A DNA stretch of 30,523 bases from Thiohalocapsa sp. (GTDB lineage: Bacteria > Pseudomonadota > Gammaproteobacteria > Chromatiales > Chromatiaceae), in assembly GCF_019695415.1 (NCBI RefSeq), contig NZ_JAIFKJ010000083.1:1-30523 (forward strand), given 5' to 3'. Numbering within the stretch: position 1 is the first letter of the stretch; every line of letters starts with the position of its first letter. Positions 8,177 through 15,960 of the stretch are shown here, in pieces. The notes below the pieces were generated by a model, which was given only the letters and a program-made list of their open reading frames with translations, searched no databases and had not been told where the DNA came from. The position numbers and the translations under genes were made by a program.

Positions 8177-8926
8177 TCAGCCGCCCTCGCAGGACGGCAC
8201 CGGACCCGCGCAGTCGCCGCCGCGGCGGCAGAAGTCGAAGCAGGTGACGAGCCGGCCCTCAAACGTGGCATCAACGCTGAGGTCGGAGCCGCCGTTTTGC
8301 ACATTGAAGCCGGGCTGTGTGGACGGGGACTGACCCACGATCTGGATCACGTCCGACGGATACTTGATGTCGAGCGTGACCCGCATGGGGTAGTAGCCGT
8401 CGAGGAAGCGGCGCATATAGGGCCCGTTGCGCAGCCGGTAGTGGCCATCTCCAAGATCTCGCAGTGCCTGGCTCTCGGCACGGATGCAGAGCACCGCATC
8501 CCGGCCCACGTCCTCCAGCTGCACACTGTGGCCCTCCACCCAGGCGCGCCCGATGTTGCGGCTCGAGGCGATGGTAAGGTCGCGGATGCCGCCGGCTCGG
8601 AACAGGATCTGTGCCGCGGGCACGGCGTCGATGTTTTCGTGGCACTGCTCCAACGTCACCCAGCCGCCGTCCAAGCTGTCCTCGGTAATCCGGATGCGGT
8701 TCAAGTGGGCATGCTCGCCGTCGGTCTCTGCGGCAGGCAGGAAGCGCAGCTCGCCGTCGCTGACGGCGGCCACCTGCTCCATGAGATCGGGCTCATCGGC
8801 CCAATCGGGCCAGTCATCTTCGGCGTCGGCGAGAGCCCCCGGGGCCACTGCAGCGAGCAGGAGCATCGGCAGCAGTGCGGACGGCGAAGCAGTAAGGCAG
8901 CGCATCAAAGGGTTCGGCTGGACCAT
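8177..8926 (-). CDS. Secreted protein of unknown function
   Basis: Protein of 249 aa not recognised as a known family. The N-terminus (MVQPNPLMRC, then a hydrophobic run ending LLLAAVAPGALA) is a typical Sec signal peptide with a likely cut after residue 33, giving an acidic mature start (DAEDDWPDWADEPD). The rest appears soluble, probably beta-rich, with cysteines at the QCHEN, LCIRAE and C-terminal segments; four fall in the last 22 residues, so periplasmic disulfides are likely. The frame extends upstream to a TTG at 9058, but the signal peptide places the start at the ATG at 8926. Upstream of it lie the 27-residue microgene and ferritin on the same strand, but functional linkage is unproven. 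Confidence 0.75.
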   Translation of the reverse strand: MVQPNPLMRCLTASPSALLPMLLLAAVAPGALADAEDDWPDWADEPDLMEQVAAVSDGELRFLPAAETDGEHAHLNRIRITEDSLDGGWVTLEQCHENIDAVPAAQILFRAGGIRDLTIASSRNIGRAWVEGHSVQLEDVGRDAVLCIRAESQALRDLGDGHYRLRNGPYMRRFLDGYYPMRVTLDIKYPSDVIQIVGQSPSTQPGFNVQNGGSDLSVDATFEGRLVTCFDFCRRGGDCAGPVPSCEGG

Positions 8927-9060
8927 GGTTTTCCCCCTTTTGGGACTCGACGGTTGCACTGAGCGGCGCACGCGCGCCTTGGCCTCATCTTGCCGCAGTG
9001 GTTTTGCAAAGGGCGGACCCGGACGGGCATGGCAGATAGCGCATGGCGATGCCGTCAAGC

Positions 9061-9144
9061 TCAGTTGCCTTTGCGTTTCGGACAGCTTTTACAGCGTTTG
9101 TCCTTCTTGTATTTTTCGCAGCACTTGTCTTTTTTCTTGCCCAT
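9061..9144 (-). CDS. 27-residue Lys/Cys-rich microprotein
   Basis: A very short open frame from ATG (9144-9142) to TGA (9063-9061). The peptide begins MGKKKDKCCEKYKKD and ends KSCPKRKGN. Of 27 residues, 11 are Lys, 2 Arg and 4 Cys (C8, C9, C18, C21; spacing CC-x8-C-x2-C), so it is strongly basic and could bind metal or nucleic acid. AAG/AAA lysine codons give it an AT-rich patch in a GC-rich setting, which is unlike a chance frame here. I recall similar short CCEKYKK...CKxCP proteins annotated as hypothetical in gammaproteobacteria, but could not check. No good ribosome-binding site is visible. It lies 93 bp downstream of ferritin on the same strand. Confidence 0.65.
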   Translation of the reverse strand: MGKKKDKCCEKYKKDKRCKSCPKRKGN

Positions 9145-9237
9145 GGTAAGGCGTTCGGGCCTAGGTTCTCGCGGCCAAGCCGCGCGGATGGGGCCGCAGT
9201 CACGCGCCCCACAGCGGACGCCAACTCGCTCCCGCGA

Positions 9238-9765
9238 TCATGCGGCGGCGTCCGCCGTTGCCGTCTGGGCCATGGTCTTGGCGGCTGCGCCGAGCTCGTT
9301 GTCGATCATGAGCAGGCCCTGCCCTTTGTCGCCGAACAGTTGCAGCCGGCCGATGATGTCGCCGACGGTCGCCTCCTCTTCAATCTGCTCGGTCACGAAC
9401 CATTGCAGAAAGATGTTCGTGGCATGGTCCTTCTCGGACAGCGCCTGGTCGACCAGATCGTTGATGGCGGCCGTCACCTCGCGCTCATGCTCCAGCGTCT
9501 CCTCAAACATCGCCAGCACCCCGTCGGGGGCCACCGGCGGCGCCGGGACCGCAGTGAGGTCCACTTTCGCGTCCTGATCCAGCAGGTAGCGGTACATCTT
9601 CAGGGCGTGCGACATTTCCTCGGTATGCTTGGCCATGAACCAGGCCGCGGTACCCTTGAGGTTCGCCCGCTCTGAGTGTGCGGACAGGGCGAGATAGAGG
9701 TACGCAGAATACAATTCACGGTTGATCTGTTCGTTCATCCGCGTGCGCATGGCGTCGGAAATCAT
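9238..9765 (-). CDS. ftnA: Bacterial non-haem ferritin
   Basis: Four-helix ferritin of 175 aa that oxidises Fe(II) and stores it as a ferric mineral in a 24-subunit shell. The ligands fall at the same numbers as in E. coli FtnA: E17, E50 and H53 (A site), E94 and E130 (B site), and E49, E126 and E129 (C site), with Q127 also present. All three iron sites are therefore intact. A strong ribosome-binding site (TAAGGAG, 9774-9780 on the complement) lies 8 bases before the ATG. The C-terminus ends in an Ala-rich tail. No Fur box was recognised upstream. Family assignment is secure; the FtnA name rests on the C-site ligands. Confidence 0.93.
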   Translation of the reverse strand: MISDAMRTRMNEQINRELYSAYLYLALSAHSERANLKGTAAWFMAKHTEEMSHALKMYRYLLDQDAKVDLTAVPAPPVAPDGVLAMFEETLEHEREVTAAINDLVDQALSEKDHATNIFLQWFVTEQIEEEATVGDIIGRLQLFGDKGQGLLMIDNELGAAAKTMAQTATADAAA

Positions 9766-10089
9766 AGCGGCAGCTCCTTATAGAGTGGGTGCTTCGGCGG
9801 GGCCGGCGGGAAGGAAAACAGCGTCTGGCCGCGCCGGAGGCAGCGCTGCACGGCTCGACCTATAGGGTGACGATATGATGACCTTTTTCAACCCAGCGTC
9901 TATCCCGAAAACCGCCCATAGCAACGCCAGCCGGAACGGATCCCTTTCGCCGGTGTGCTACTTGGCGACAGGTCATGGGGTGGTCCGCCTCAAGGGCGCG
10001 GGAAGACCGCAACTGAGCCCCCGCCCCACGGACCCGACGAGATCGTGCATCTAACCGCCCGGAGCCCCGACACGGAGGAAACTCACAAA
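9766..10089. other. Divergent intergenic region, ferritin to NAD(P)-binding protein
   Basis: A 324-bp region holding the ferritin promoter on the left and the leader of the next gene on the right. A TATGAT at 9874-9879 resembles a -10 element for the + strand but lacks a convincing -35. GGAGGAA at 10074-10080 is the strongest ribosome-binding site in the region and decides the start of the next gene. No RNA gene or repeat was seen. Confidence 0.45.
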
Positions 10090-11505
10090 CTGGCCAGTCA
10101 TCTGCGAGTGGTGATCGCCGGCGCCAGCGGCTTCATCGGCACAGCGCTGGCGCCGGAGCTCGCCGCCCGCACCGAAGTACTGGCGTTGACCCGCTCTCCG
10201 GCGCGCGCGGCGGCCCCCTCGTTAGTGCCGGGGCTCTCCTGGCGGCATTGCGATCTTTTCTCGGCGCCGGACGTGGAGGCGGCCCTAGCCGGTACAGATG
10301 CTGCCGTCTACCTGGTGCACTCGTTGGCGCCCTCGTCCCGCCTCACCCAGGCCCGCCCGCGGGATATGGACCTGGTACTCGCCGACAACTTCGCCCGCGC
10401 CGCGGCGGCCAACGGGCTGAAGCAGATCGTCTTCGTCAGCGGTGTGATGCCGCGGAGCTTCCGCTTCTCGCCGCTGCTCTGGAGCCGGCGCGAGGTGGAG
10501 ATGGTGCTGGGCTCTCACGGCACGCCCGTCACGGCCCTACGCGCGAGCCTCGTCGTCGGCCCCGGCGGCACCGGCCCCGACCTGCTCTTGGACCTGGTGC
10601 GCCGGCTGCCGGTGCTGGCGCTACCGCCATCCGCACGCTCACTGACCCGACCCATTGCGCTCCAGGACTTGGTGCGGGCCATCCTGCACTGCCTGGGGCA
10701 GCCCGAGCGCTACAGGGGTGCCTTCGACATCGGCGGCGGGGAGGAGCTGAGCTATGAACAGATGCTGCGCGACACCGCGCGCGTGCTCGGGAAGACGCGT
10801 CTCTTCCTGCGGGTGCCCTTCCTGCCGAACAGCGTCGCCTCCGTCACTGCCCGTCTGGTGAGTGGCGCGCCACCACAGATGGTGGGCGCCATCGTCGAGA
10901 GCCTGCCGCAGGACACGGTCATGCGCGACAACCCGCTGCAGCGGGCGATCCAACCGGACGCCATGGGCTTTGCCGATGCCCTCGCCGCCTGTATCGATCC
11001 GAATACCAAGCGCCTCAAGCCGAACCCCCGCGAGCACATCCGCGATGCGGACGCCACTGTGATGCGCGAGCAATCCCTGGTGCGCTCCATTCAGCGGGTC
11101 ATCCTGCCGCCGGGACAAGACGCCGCCTGGGTTGCAGGCAACTATTTCCGCTGGCTTGGAGAGTGCTGCTGGCCGCTGGTACGAAGCCGTGTGGATGCGC
11201 ACAACCAGGTTGAGGTCTGGGTCCGCATCCTACCCATCAAACTGCTGGCCCTCACCCACCAGCCCGCGGTGAGCACACGGAATCGGCAAGTGTACGCGAT
11301 CAGCGGCGGCCTGCTCGCGAGGCTGGCATCACCGGGGCGCCCACGCTTCGAATTCCAAACCCTGCTGGACGGGCGCTACACCATGACGGCCATCCACGAT
11401 TATGCGCCGGCCCTGCCTTGGTATGTCTATGTGGTCACCCAGGCCGTGGGGCATATCCTCGTGATGCGTCGCTATCAGGCCCGGCTGGCCCGGCTCGCGC
11501 GCTGA
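10090..11505 (+). CDS. NAD(P)-binding atypical SDR/epimerase-like protein, probable CTG start
   Basis: Protein of about 471 aa. The N-terminal 230 residues form an atypical SDR (NmrA/NDUFA9-like) Rossmann domain with VVIAGASGFIG at residues 7-17. The remaining half (after about 300) has NYFRWLGECCWPLVRSRVD and IHDYAPALPWYVYVVTQAVG and is not a domain I recognise; its hydrophobic end may contact membrane. Start choice: the frame is open from GTG at 9955 and has GTG at 10045, but neither has a good ribosome-binding site. A perfect GGAGGAA lies 9 bases before a CTG at 10090, and starting there puts the Rossmann motif where homologues have it. A CTG start is rare but known. Substrate unknown; possibly a quinone- or lipid-related reductase. 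Confidence 0.8.
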   Translation: MASHLRVVIAGASGFIGTALAPELAARTEVLALTRSPARAAAPSLVPGLSWRHCDLFSAPDVEAALAGTDAAVYLVHSLAPSSRLTQARPRDMDLVLADNFARAAAANGLKQIVFVSGVMPRSFRFSPLLWSRREVEMVLGSHGTPVTALRASLVVGPGGTGPDLLLDLVRRLPVLALPPSARSLTRPIALQDLVRAILHCLGQPERYRGAFDIGGGEELSYEQMLRDTARVLGKTRLFLRVPFLPNSVASVTARLVSGAPPQMVGAIVESLPQDTVMRDNPLQRAIQPDAMGFADALAACIDPNTKRLKPNPREHIRDADATVMREQSLVRSIQRVILPPGQDAAWVAGNYFRWLGECCWPLVRSRVDAHNQVEVWVRILPIKLLALTHQPAVSTRNRQVYAISGGLLARLASPGRPRFEFQTLLDGRYTMTAIHDYAPALPWYVYVVTQAVGHILVMRRYQARLARLAR

Positions 11506-11639
11506 AGGCTCGAGGTGGGCTGAGCAGCCGGAGCAGCCGACGCCCACCGGTCGACCCGAAGTGGCCTCGTCGCCACCGCGGCGCCCGCCACTACCCGGCT
11601 GTGGCCGGGATGCATCCGCGCCGGGCAGCTCAGCGCGCC

Positions 11640-12866
11640 TCAGGCCTCGTCCGCGTCGTTGCTCCCGTCCGCCTCGTTGCTCCCGTCCGCCGCGCCGCTT
11701 TCGCCTGCTTTGGCTGCAGCTTTGGCTTCGGCTGCGGCTGCAATGTCTTCGGCGGCGGCCAGGCCGGTGGCACCGCCTTCACCAATGCGGCCGAGGACAA
11801 GCCGCCGGCTCATCAAGCGTCCGGTCGTCGTGAACTTGAGATCGCCGGTCATGCCGGCGGGCAGGGCCAGCGGCGCGCTCGGGGCGCGGCCCCCATTGGC
11901 AACCAACCCCCCCAGATAATAGGCATCGATACCCATGGCGTAGAGCCGCCCCAGCTCGCCCTTGGTGTGGGCCGACTTCGGCTTGCTCGGGCTCCTGGCG
12001 ATGTACTCCCGCGCCATCTCTTGGTCCACGAGCCAAGGCACGTCCACGTAGAAGAGGCCGGCTTTGTCCGCGGCATCGGCTTTGCTGTCGGCTGCGTGGG
12101 ACGTGGCGATCACCGGCATGCCGGCGTCGCCCCCGCCAAGTCCCTCGTACACCGTCGCGGCATCATTCGGCCTGGCAACCATGAAGACGATATCCGCCCC
12201 CGAAACCTGGTCGCGTAGATCCCCAGCGCCACCCGCCGTGTAGGGGATCTCTGCGACGGGAGCATCGTCGAGTGCGGCGACGAATGCCGTGCGCATACGC
12301 TCACCCCAATCGTCCGCCCGCGGATAGACAATGGCCGTCTTGAGCGAGCCCGTCTGCGACTCGCTCAGGTCGTTGATGATCTGCGCGGCGGTTTTGGCCT
12401 CGTCCTCCGGTGCGAGCGCAAACTGATATATGCCGGCCTGAGAGCGGTTGGCCTCGTTCAGCGCCAGCATCGGTGGACTCTGTTCTGATCGTGCCTCGGC
12501 CACCGCATTGACGTTCTTCTTCAGCAGCGGCCCAATGATCAGCGGTGGCGGAGACGCCCCAGCGGCCGTCTCGAACGCCGCCAAGGCGTCGAGGCTCGTA
12601 TCCTCCATGGCGGGCTTGCGGGAGTGATCCGGATCCCGCGCAAGCGCTGCGTTGTAGCCGGACTGGATGGCATCGACCGCCTCCCCCAGGCGCCCTTCGG
12701 CGGCGGTCGGCAGCAGCATCACAATGGCCTGGTCCTTCGGGTACGCTGCCGTCTTCGGCAGGCCAGGCTCGACCTGGGTCCCGAGATTCGCACAGCCACT
12801 GACGGTGAGCGCCAGCAGCACGAGTGTGACTGGGCGTGCCCGGAGTCGTAAGGATTGTTTCTTCAT
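11640..12866 (-). CDS. LppC/LpoA-like lipoprotein (penicillin-binding protein activator family)
   Basis: Lipoprotein of 408 aa. The signal peptide ends in the lipobox VSGC with C25 as the lipidated residue, so outer-membrane attachment is likely. The body (about 40-370) has the type 1 periplasmic-binding fold seen in the C-terminal domain of LpoA, the activator of PBP1A: IVMLLPTAAEGRLGEAVDAI at the start, LIIGPLLKKNV, and the late GIDAYYLGGLV. E. coli LpoA has an extra N-terminal TPR domain that is missing here, so this is the short form. The C-terminus is a low-complexity Ala-rich stretch followed by a GSN(E/D)AD repeat. An AGGAG ribosome-binding site lies 10 bases before the ATG. LpoA function is inferred from family only. 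Confidence 0.75.
   Translation of the reverse strand: MKKQSLRLRARPVTLVLLALTVSGCANLGTQVEPGLPKTAAYPKDQAIVMLLPTAAEGRLGEAVDAIQSGYNAALARDPDHSRKPAMEDTSLDALAAFETAAGASPPPLIIGPLLKKNVNAVAEARSEQSPPMLALNEANRSQAGIYQFALAPEDEAKTAAQIINDLSESQTGSLKTAIVYPRADDWGERMRTAFVAALDDAPVAEIPYTAGGAGDLRDQVSGADIVFMVARPNDAATVYEGLGGGDAGMPVIATSHAADSKADAADKAGLFYVDVPWLVDQEMAREYIARSPSKPKSAHTKGELGRLYAMGIDAYYLGGLVANGGRAPSAPLALPAGMTGDLKFTTTGRLMSRRLVLGRIGEGGATGLAAAEDIAAAAEAKAAAKAGESGAADGSNEADGSNDADEA
11649..11691. repeat. 18-bp tandem repeat in the LppC-like gene
   Basis: Two 18-bp units (11649-11666 and 11667-11684) differ at one base, followed by seven bases of a third. They encode the six-residue unit GSN(D/E)AD on the minus strand at the C-terminus of the lipoprotein. 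Copy number could vary in frame between strains. Confidence 0.85.
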
Positions 12867-13289
12867 TGGCGGATTACTCCTGATCGTGCTCGGATCATGC
12901 CGGACAGCTATTTGATAGCGGTGGCGGTTGCCCCGGGCTTTCGTGATAAGGCTTGCGCAGGACCTGGTCTGTTACTGCTTGGGCGGGCGCGCTCGAGCCG
13001 CTCTGGGCAGCCGCCTAAGTCGACACAGATGAGCCAGCGAGCATCAGCCTCGCCTTGGCATCACAACCGGCGGCGTCGCGATTCTAAGACCAGTGGACGT
13101 GAGGACGGACGCGCTGGAGCGGCTATTGTGCCTGGCTACACGCCGACACTGCGCTGAGCAGATTTCAAAGCCGCTCAGCATGCGCCATCCGGCCCCGCGG
13201 CGGAAGAGCCATTCCCCTTACAGTTGCGGCCCCAGCGTGGGCCGCCGCTGGATGGGCTTCCACAATCTGCTCTGCGATCCGTGGGCACT
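12867..13289. other. Intergenic region with no recognised gene
   Basis: A 423-bp stretch between two minus-strand genes. No supported open frame was found on either strand. It must hold the promoter of the LppC-like gene, whose ribosome-binding site (AGGAG) is near 12877-12881. GCTGAGC and GCTCAGC (about 13154-13180) form a perfect 7-bp inverted repeat with a 13-base spacer, 110-136 bp beyond the SRAP stop; no T-run follows it. Confidence 0.4.
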
Positions 13290-14045
13290 TTATCGGCGCC
13301 GAGCGTTGTCGGCGGTCTGCGCGTCAGCTTCGTCGAGCGGCCTGAGGAGGTCGGCGTCGTCGTTCGCCGGGCTGTTGACCCGCCGCGAGACCGGCGTCAC
13401 TGCCCAATCCGCCGCGGGGCTCGGACGCAGCAACGACAGCAGGTCCTCCGGATCGGTTTGCTCCGGATCGAGCCAGCGGTCCATGACAGCCGGCTCCAGC
13501 ACCACGGGCATGCGGTCATGGACGGATGCGATGGCGTCGTTGGCATCGGTCACCACGATGGTGCAGGAATGCACTGGCTCGCCCTCCTCAGGACGCCAGA
13601 TTTCCCAGAGGCCTGCAAGGAGGATGGGGGCATGGTCCTTGCGATGGATGAAAAACGGCTGCTTCGCCTGGCTGCCCTTCTGCCGGGTTTCGTGCGCGGC
13701 GGCTTGCCACTCGTAGAAGCCCTCCGCCGGAATCACGCAGCGTCGGCGCTTGAAGGCGTTGCGATAGGCGGGTTTGCTTGCGACGGTCTCGGCCCGGGCG
13801 TTGATCATGCTGTAGCGGTTATCCGGCCCCTTTGACCAGCTCGGGATCAGCCCCCAGCGCAGACTCGTCAGCTCGCGGCGGCCAGCCGCCGCCTCACCTC
13901 GACTGGCGCGGATGGCCAGCACCGGGCGGGTCGGGGCCACGTTGTAGCTAGGGCGCCAGTCGCCCAGCGCCTCGCTGTCGACCTCCGCAGCATAGCGGCT
14001 CGCGTAGCGCTCAGGATCGGCATGTTGGACGAAGCGGCCGCACAT
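13290..14045 (-). CDS. yedK: SOS response-associated peptidase (SRAP) family protein
   Basis: SRAP protein of 251 aa, the YedK/HMCES family, which covalently caps abasic sites in single-stranded DNA through a thiazolidine link to its N-terminal cysteine. The key residues are present: C2 directly after the start Met (MCGRF), N82 in INARAE, E112 in GFYEW and H176 in HDRMP. The start is fixed by the need for Cys at position 2. The frame runs 232 codons further upstream, but that part overlaps the glutaminase gene in another frame and is not coding. It begins 31 bp after the glutaminase stop on the same strand, so it is probably the last gene of a DUF2333-glutaminase-SRAP operon. Confidence 0.93.
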   Translation of the reverse strand: MCGRFVQHADPERYASRYAAEVDSEALGDWRPSYNVAPTRPVLAIRASRGEAAAGRRELTSLRWGLIPSWSKGPDNRYSMINARAETVASKPAYRNAFKRRRCVIPAEGFYEWQAAAHETRQKGSQAKQPFFIHRKDHAPILLAGLWEIWRPEEGEPVHSCTIVVTDANDAIASVHDRMPVVLEPAVMDRWLDPEQTDPEDLLSLLRPSPAADWAVTPVSRRVNSPANDDADLLRPLDEADAQTADNARRR

Positions 14046-14076
14046 GAGCGGTAGCTGGAGGTCTGACAGAGTGCGG

Positions 14077-15960
14077 TCAGGATAAATGCCGCACCAGCTC
14101 CGCGTTCTCCCGCAGCATGCCTGCGAAATGCCGGGCCATATTGGCGAGCATCTGCTCGCGGATAGCCGGGTCGAGCCCCGCGAATGGCACCTCCAGGCAG
14201 GTGAGCGCCGTGCTGGCGGTGACGTTGGCGCTGCGCCGCTCCTGGTCGAGGATGCCGATCTCGCCGAACACCGTGCCGGGGCCAAGGGTGGTAAGGCGCA
14301 CGCGTCGCCCGGCAGTGCCGCCGCCCGTGCCGACCCAGACGTCGGCCTCGCCGGCGAGGATGAAAAAGAAGCTCTGCGCCGTCTCTCCGACGCTGATGAC
14401 CGGCACACCGGCGGGGTAGCGCCGCTCCCGACCGGCGGCGCGGACGGCCCCAAGCTGGTCCTCAGCGAGCCCCCGGCAAAGGTAGTGGTTGTGCAGATCC
14501 TCGCCATCGACGACGACGGGCGCGACACCGGCGGCATCCACCAAGCGCTGCTCGCAGTGCTCCACGGCGCGGTCCGTGTCGTCGAAGCGCAGCCAATCCG
14601 CACTGCCGGCGGCATTGGCCTTTTGCAGCAGCCGTCGGAACCCGTACAGGTGCATGGTCTCGGTGAAATACAGGTGCTTGCCGGCGGCCGCAACGCGCTC
14701 GGCGAGGCGCTGCAACAATCGCGCCGCGGCATCGCCGACACTGACGACGCGCTTGCAGTCCACCACCAGACAGTCGGCTTCGCCCAAATCGGTCAGCATA
14801 GAGAGCTCAACGGACTCGGCGCTGCCGAACACCAGCTCGCCCTGCAGCTCGTAGACGCGGACGCAGCCGCCCCGTGCGGCCAGCACGGCCTGTTCAGCGG
14901 CGCTGCGCTCCCGCCGCGAACGGATCTGCCGGCAGTCATAGCTGCGACGCAGTACCGTTGCCGAAGTGGCACGGGCCACGTTGAACATGTGCAGACCAAA
15001 ATCGCGGGAGATGCGCTCGCAGGTAGCGATGCCGCGGACGCTGTTGCCCTTGGCGTCCAGCGGCGGCGAGAACACGCCGAGGCCGAACTGGCCCGGCAAC
15101 ACCGCCATGATGCCGCCGCCGACCCCGCTCTTGGCGGGCATGCCGATATTGAAGATCCAACCGCCCGAGTAGTCGTACATGCCGCAGGTGCTCATGACAG
15201 ACAACACCTTGTCGACGTATCGGCGCTTCAGCGCAACGACGCCGGTGACCGGGTTGACGCCGCCGTTGGCGAGGCAGGCCCCCATCAGGGCCAGATCGCG
15301 CGCGGTGACGCGGATGGAGCATTGTTGGAAGTAGATATCGGTTGCATCCTCCGGCGAGCGCTCTAGGACGCCGTAACCACGCAGCAGATGGGCGATGGCG
15401 CGGTTACGATGGCCCGTCTCGCGCTCGGACCGGAACACGGCCTCGTCGATATCCATGTCGCGGCCCGTGTACCGCGCGAAGGCGGCCAGCAGACGCTCCA
15501 GCGCCGGCGCCTGGTCATCCCGCACCAATGCCGTGGTGGCGATGGCGCCGGCATTGATCATAGGATTCAACGGCCGGCCCGTGGTCGGCTCGAGGCTGAT
15601 GGAGTTGAAAGCCTCCCCGGAAGGTTCCACCCCCACCTTGGAGAGCACCGCATCCAGCCCGCGGTCCTCCAGTGCGACACCGTACGCGATGGCCTTGGAG
15701 ATGGATTGGACAGTAAAGGCCCGTCGCGATTCGCCGGCCTGGTAGACGTGCCCGTCCACGGTGGCCAGCGCGATGCCGAACCAGCCGGGGTCCGCACGGG
15801 TCAGCTCCGGGATGTAGTCGGCGAGCGCGCCGTCGCTGATGGACGTCAGTGCCGTATGCAGTTCTTCGAGGTAGTCCTGAAGAGGCGCCGCGGCGAGCGC
15901 GCCGGCGAGCCCGGCCCGCGCCGCCGCGGCGGGTGGCGACGGTATCTCGTCGTCAGCCAC
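14077..15960 (-). CDS. glsA: Glutaminase A fused to STAS and cyclic-nucleotide-binding domains
   Basis: Protein of 627 aa with three domains. Residues 25-335 are a serine-dependent glutaminase (glutamine to glutamate and ammonia) with the S86-x-x-K89 catalytic pair in QSISK, NPMINAGAI (132-140), SERETGHRNRA (178-188), Y262 and MPAKSGVGGGI (274-284). Residues about 360-475 are a STAS domain (VVDCKRVVSVGDAAARLL) in which the usual phosphorylatable Ser is Ala (D410-A411). Residues about 490-625 are a cyclic-nucleotide-binding domain whose phosphate-binding cassette FGEIGILDQERRSANV keeps E567, R576 and S577. Plain glutaminases are about 310 aa. The start is a GTG that overlaps the DUF2333 stop by 8 bp, which suggests translational coupling. 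Regulation of the enzyme by cAMP/cGMP is an inference from the cassette. Confidence 0.9.
   Translation of the reverse strand: MADDEIPSPPAAAARAGLAGALAAAPLQDYLEELHTALTSISDGALADYIPELTRADPGWFGIALATVDGHVYQAGESRRAFTVQSISKAIAYGVALEDRGLDAVLSKVGVEPSGEAFNSISLEPTTGRPLNPMINAGAIATTALVRDDQAPALERLLAAFARYTGRDMDIDEAVFRSERETGHRNRAIAHLLRGYGVLERSPEDATDIYFQQCSIRVTARDLALMGACLANGGVNPVTGVVALKRRYVDKVLSVMSTCGMYDYSGGWIFNIGMPAKSGVGGGIMAVLPGQFGLGVFSPPLDAKGNSVRGIATCERISRDFGLHMFNVARATSATVLRRSYDCRQIRSRRERSAAEQAVLAARGGCVRVYELQGELVFGSAESVELSMLTDLGEADCLVVDCKRVVSVGDAAARLLQRLAERVAAAGKHLYFTETMHLYGFRRLLQKANAAGSADWLRFDDTDRAVEHCEQRLVDAAGVAPVVVDGEDLHNHYLCRGLAEDQLGAVRAAGRERRYPAGVPVISVGETAQSFFFILAGEADVWVGTGGGTAGRRVRLTTLGPGTVFGEIGILDQERRSANVTASTALTCLEVPFAGLDPAIREQMLANMARHFAGMLRENAELVRHLS

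Noticed and set aside
8985..9224. A 79-codon minus-strand frame over the microprotein region
   Set aside because: It reads the microprotein DNA in a different frame and has no pattern, while the shorter frame has a clear Lys/Cys signature.
11514..11548. GGTGGGC/GCCCACC stem after the NAD(P)-binding protein as a terminator
   Set aside because: The stem is perfect over 7 bp but the loop is 21 bases and no T-run follows, so it is not a supported intrinsic terminator.
14046..14741. A 232-codon N-terminal extension of the SRAP protein
   Set aside because: It overlaps the glutaminase gene in another frame, has no domain, and SRAP function needs Cys directly after the start Met at 14045.
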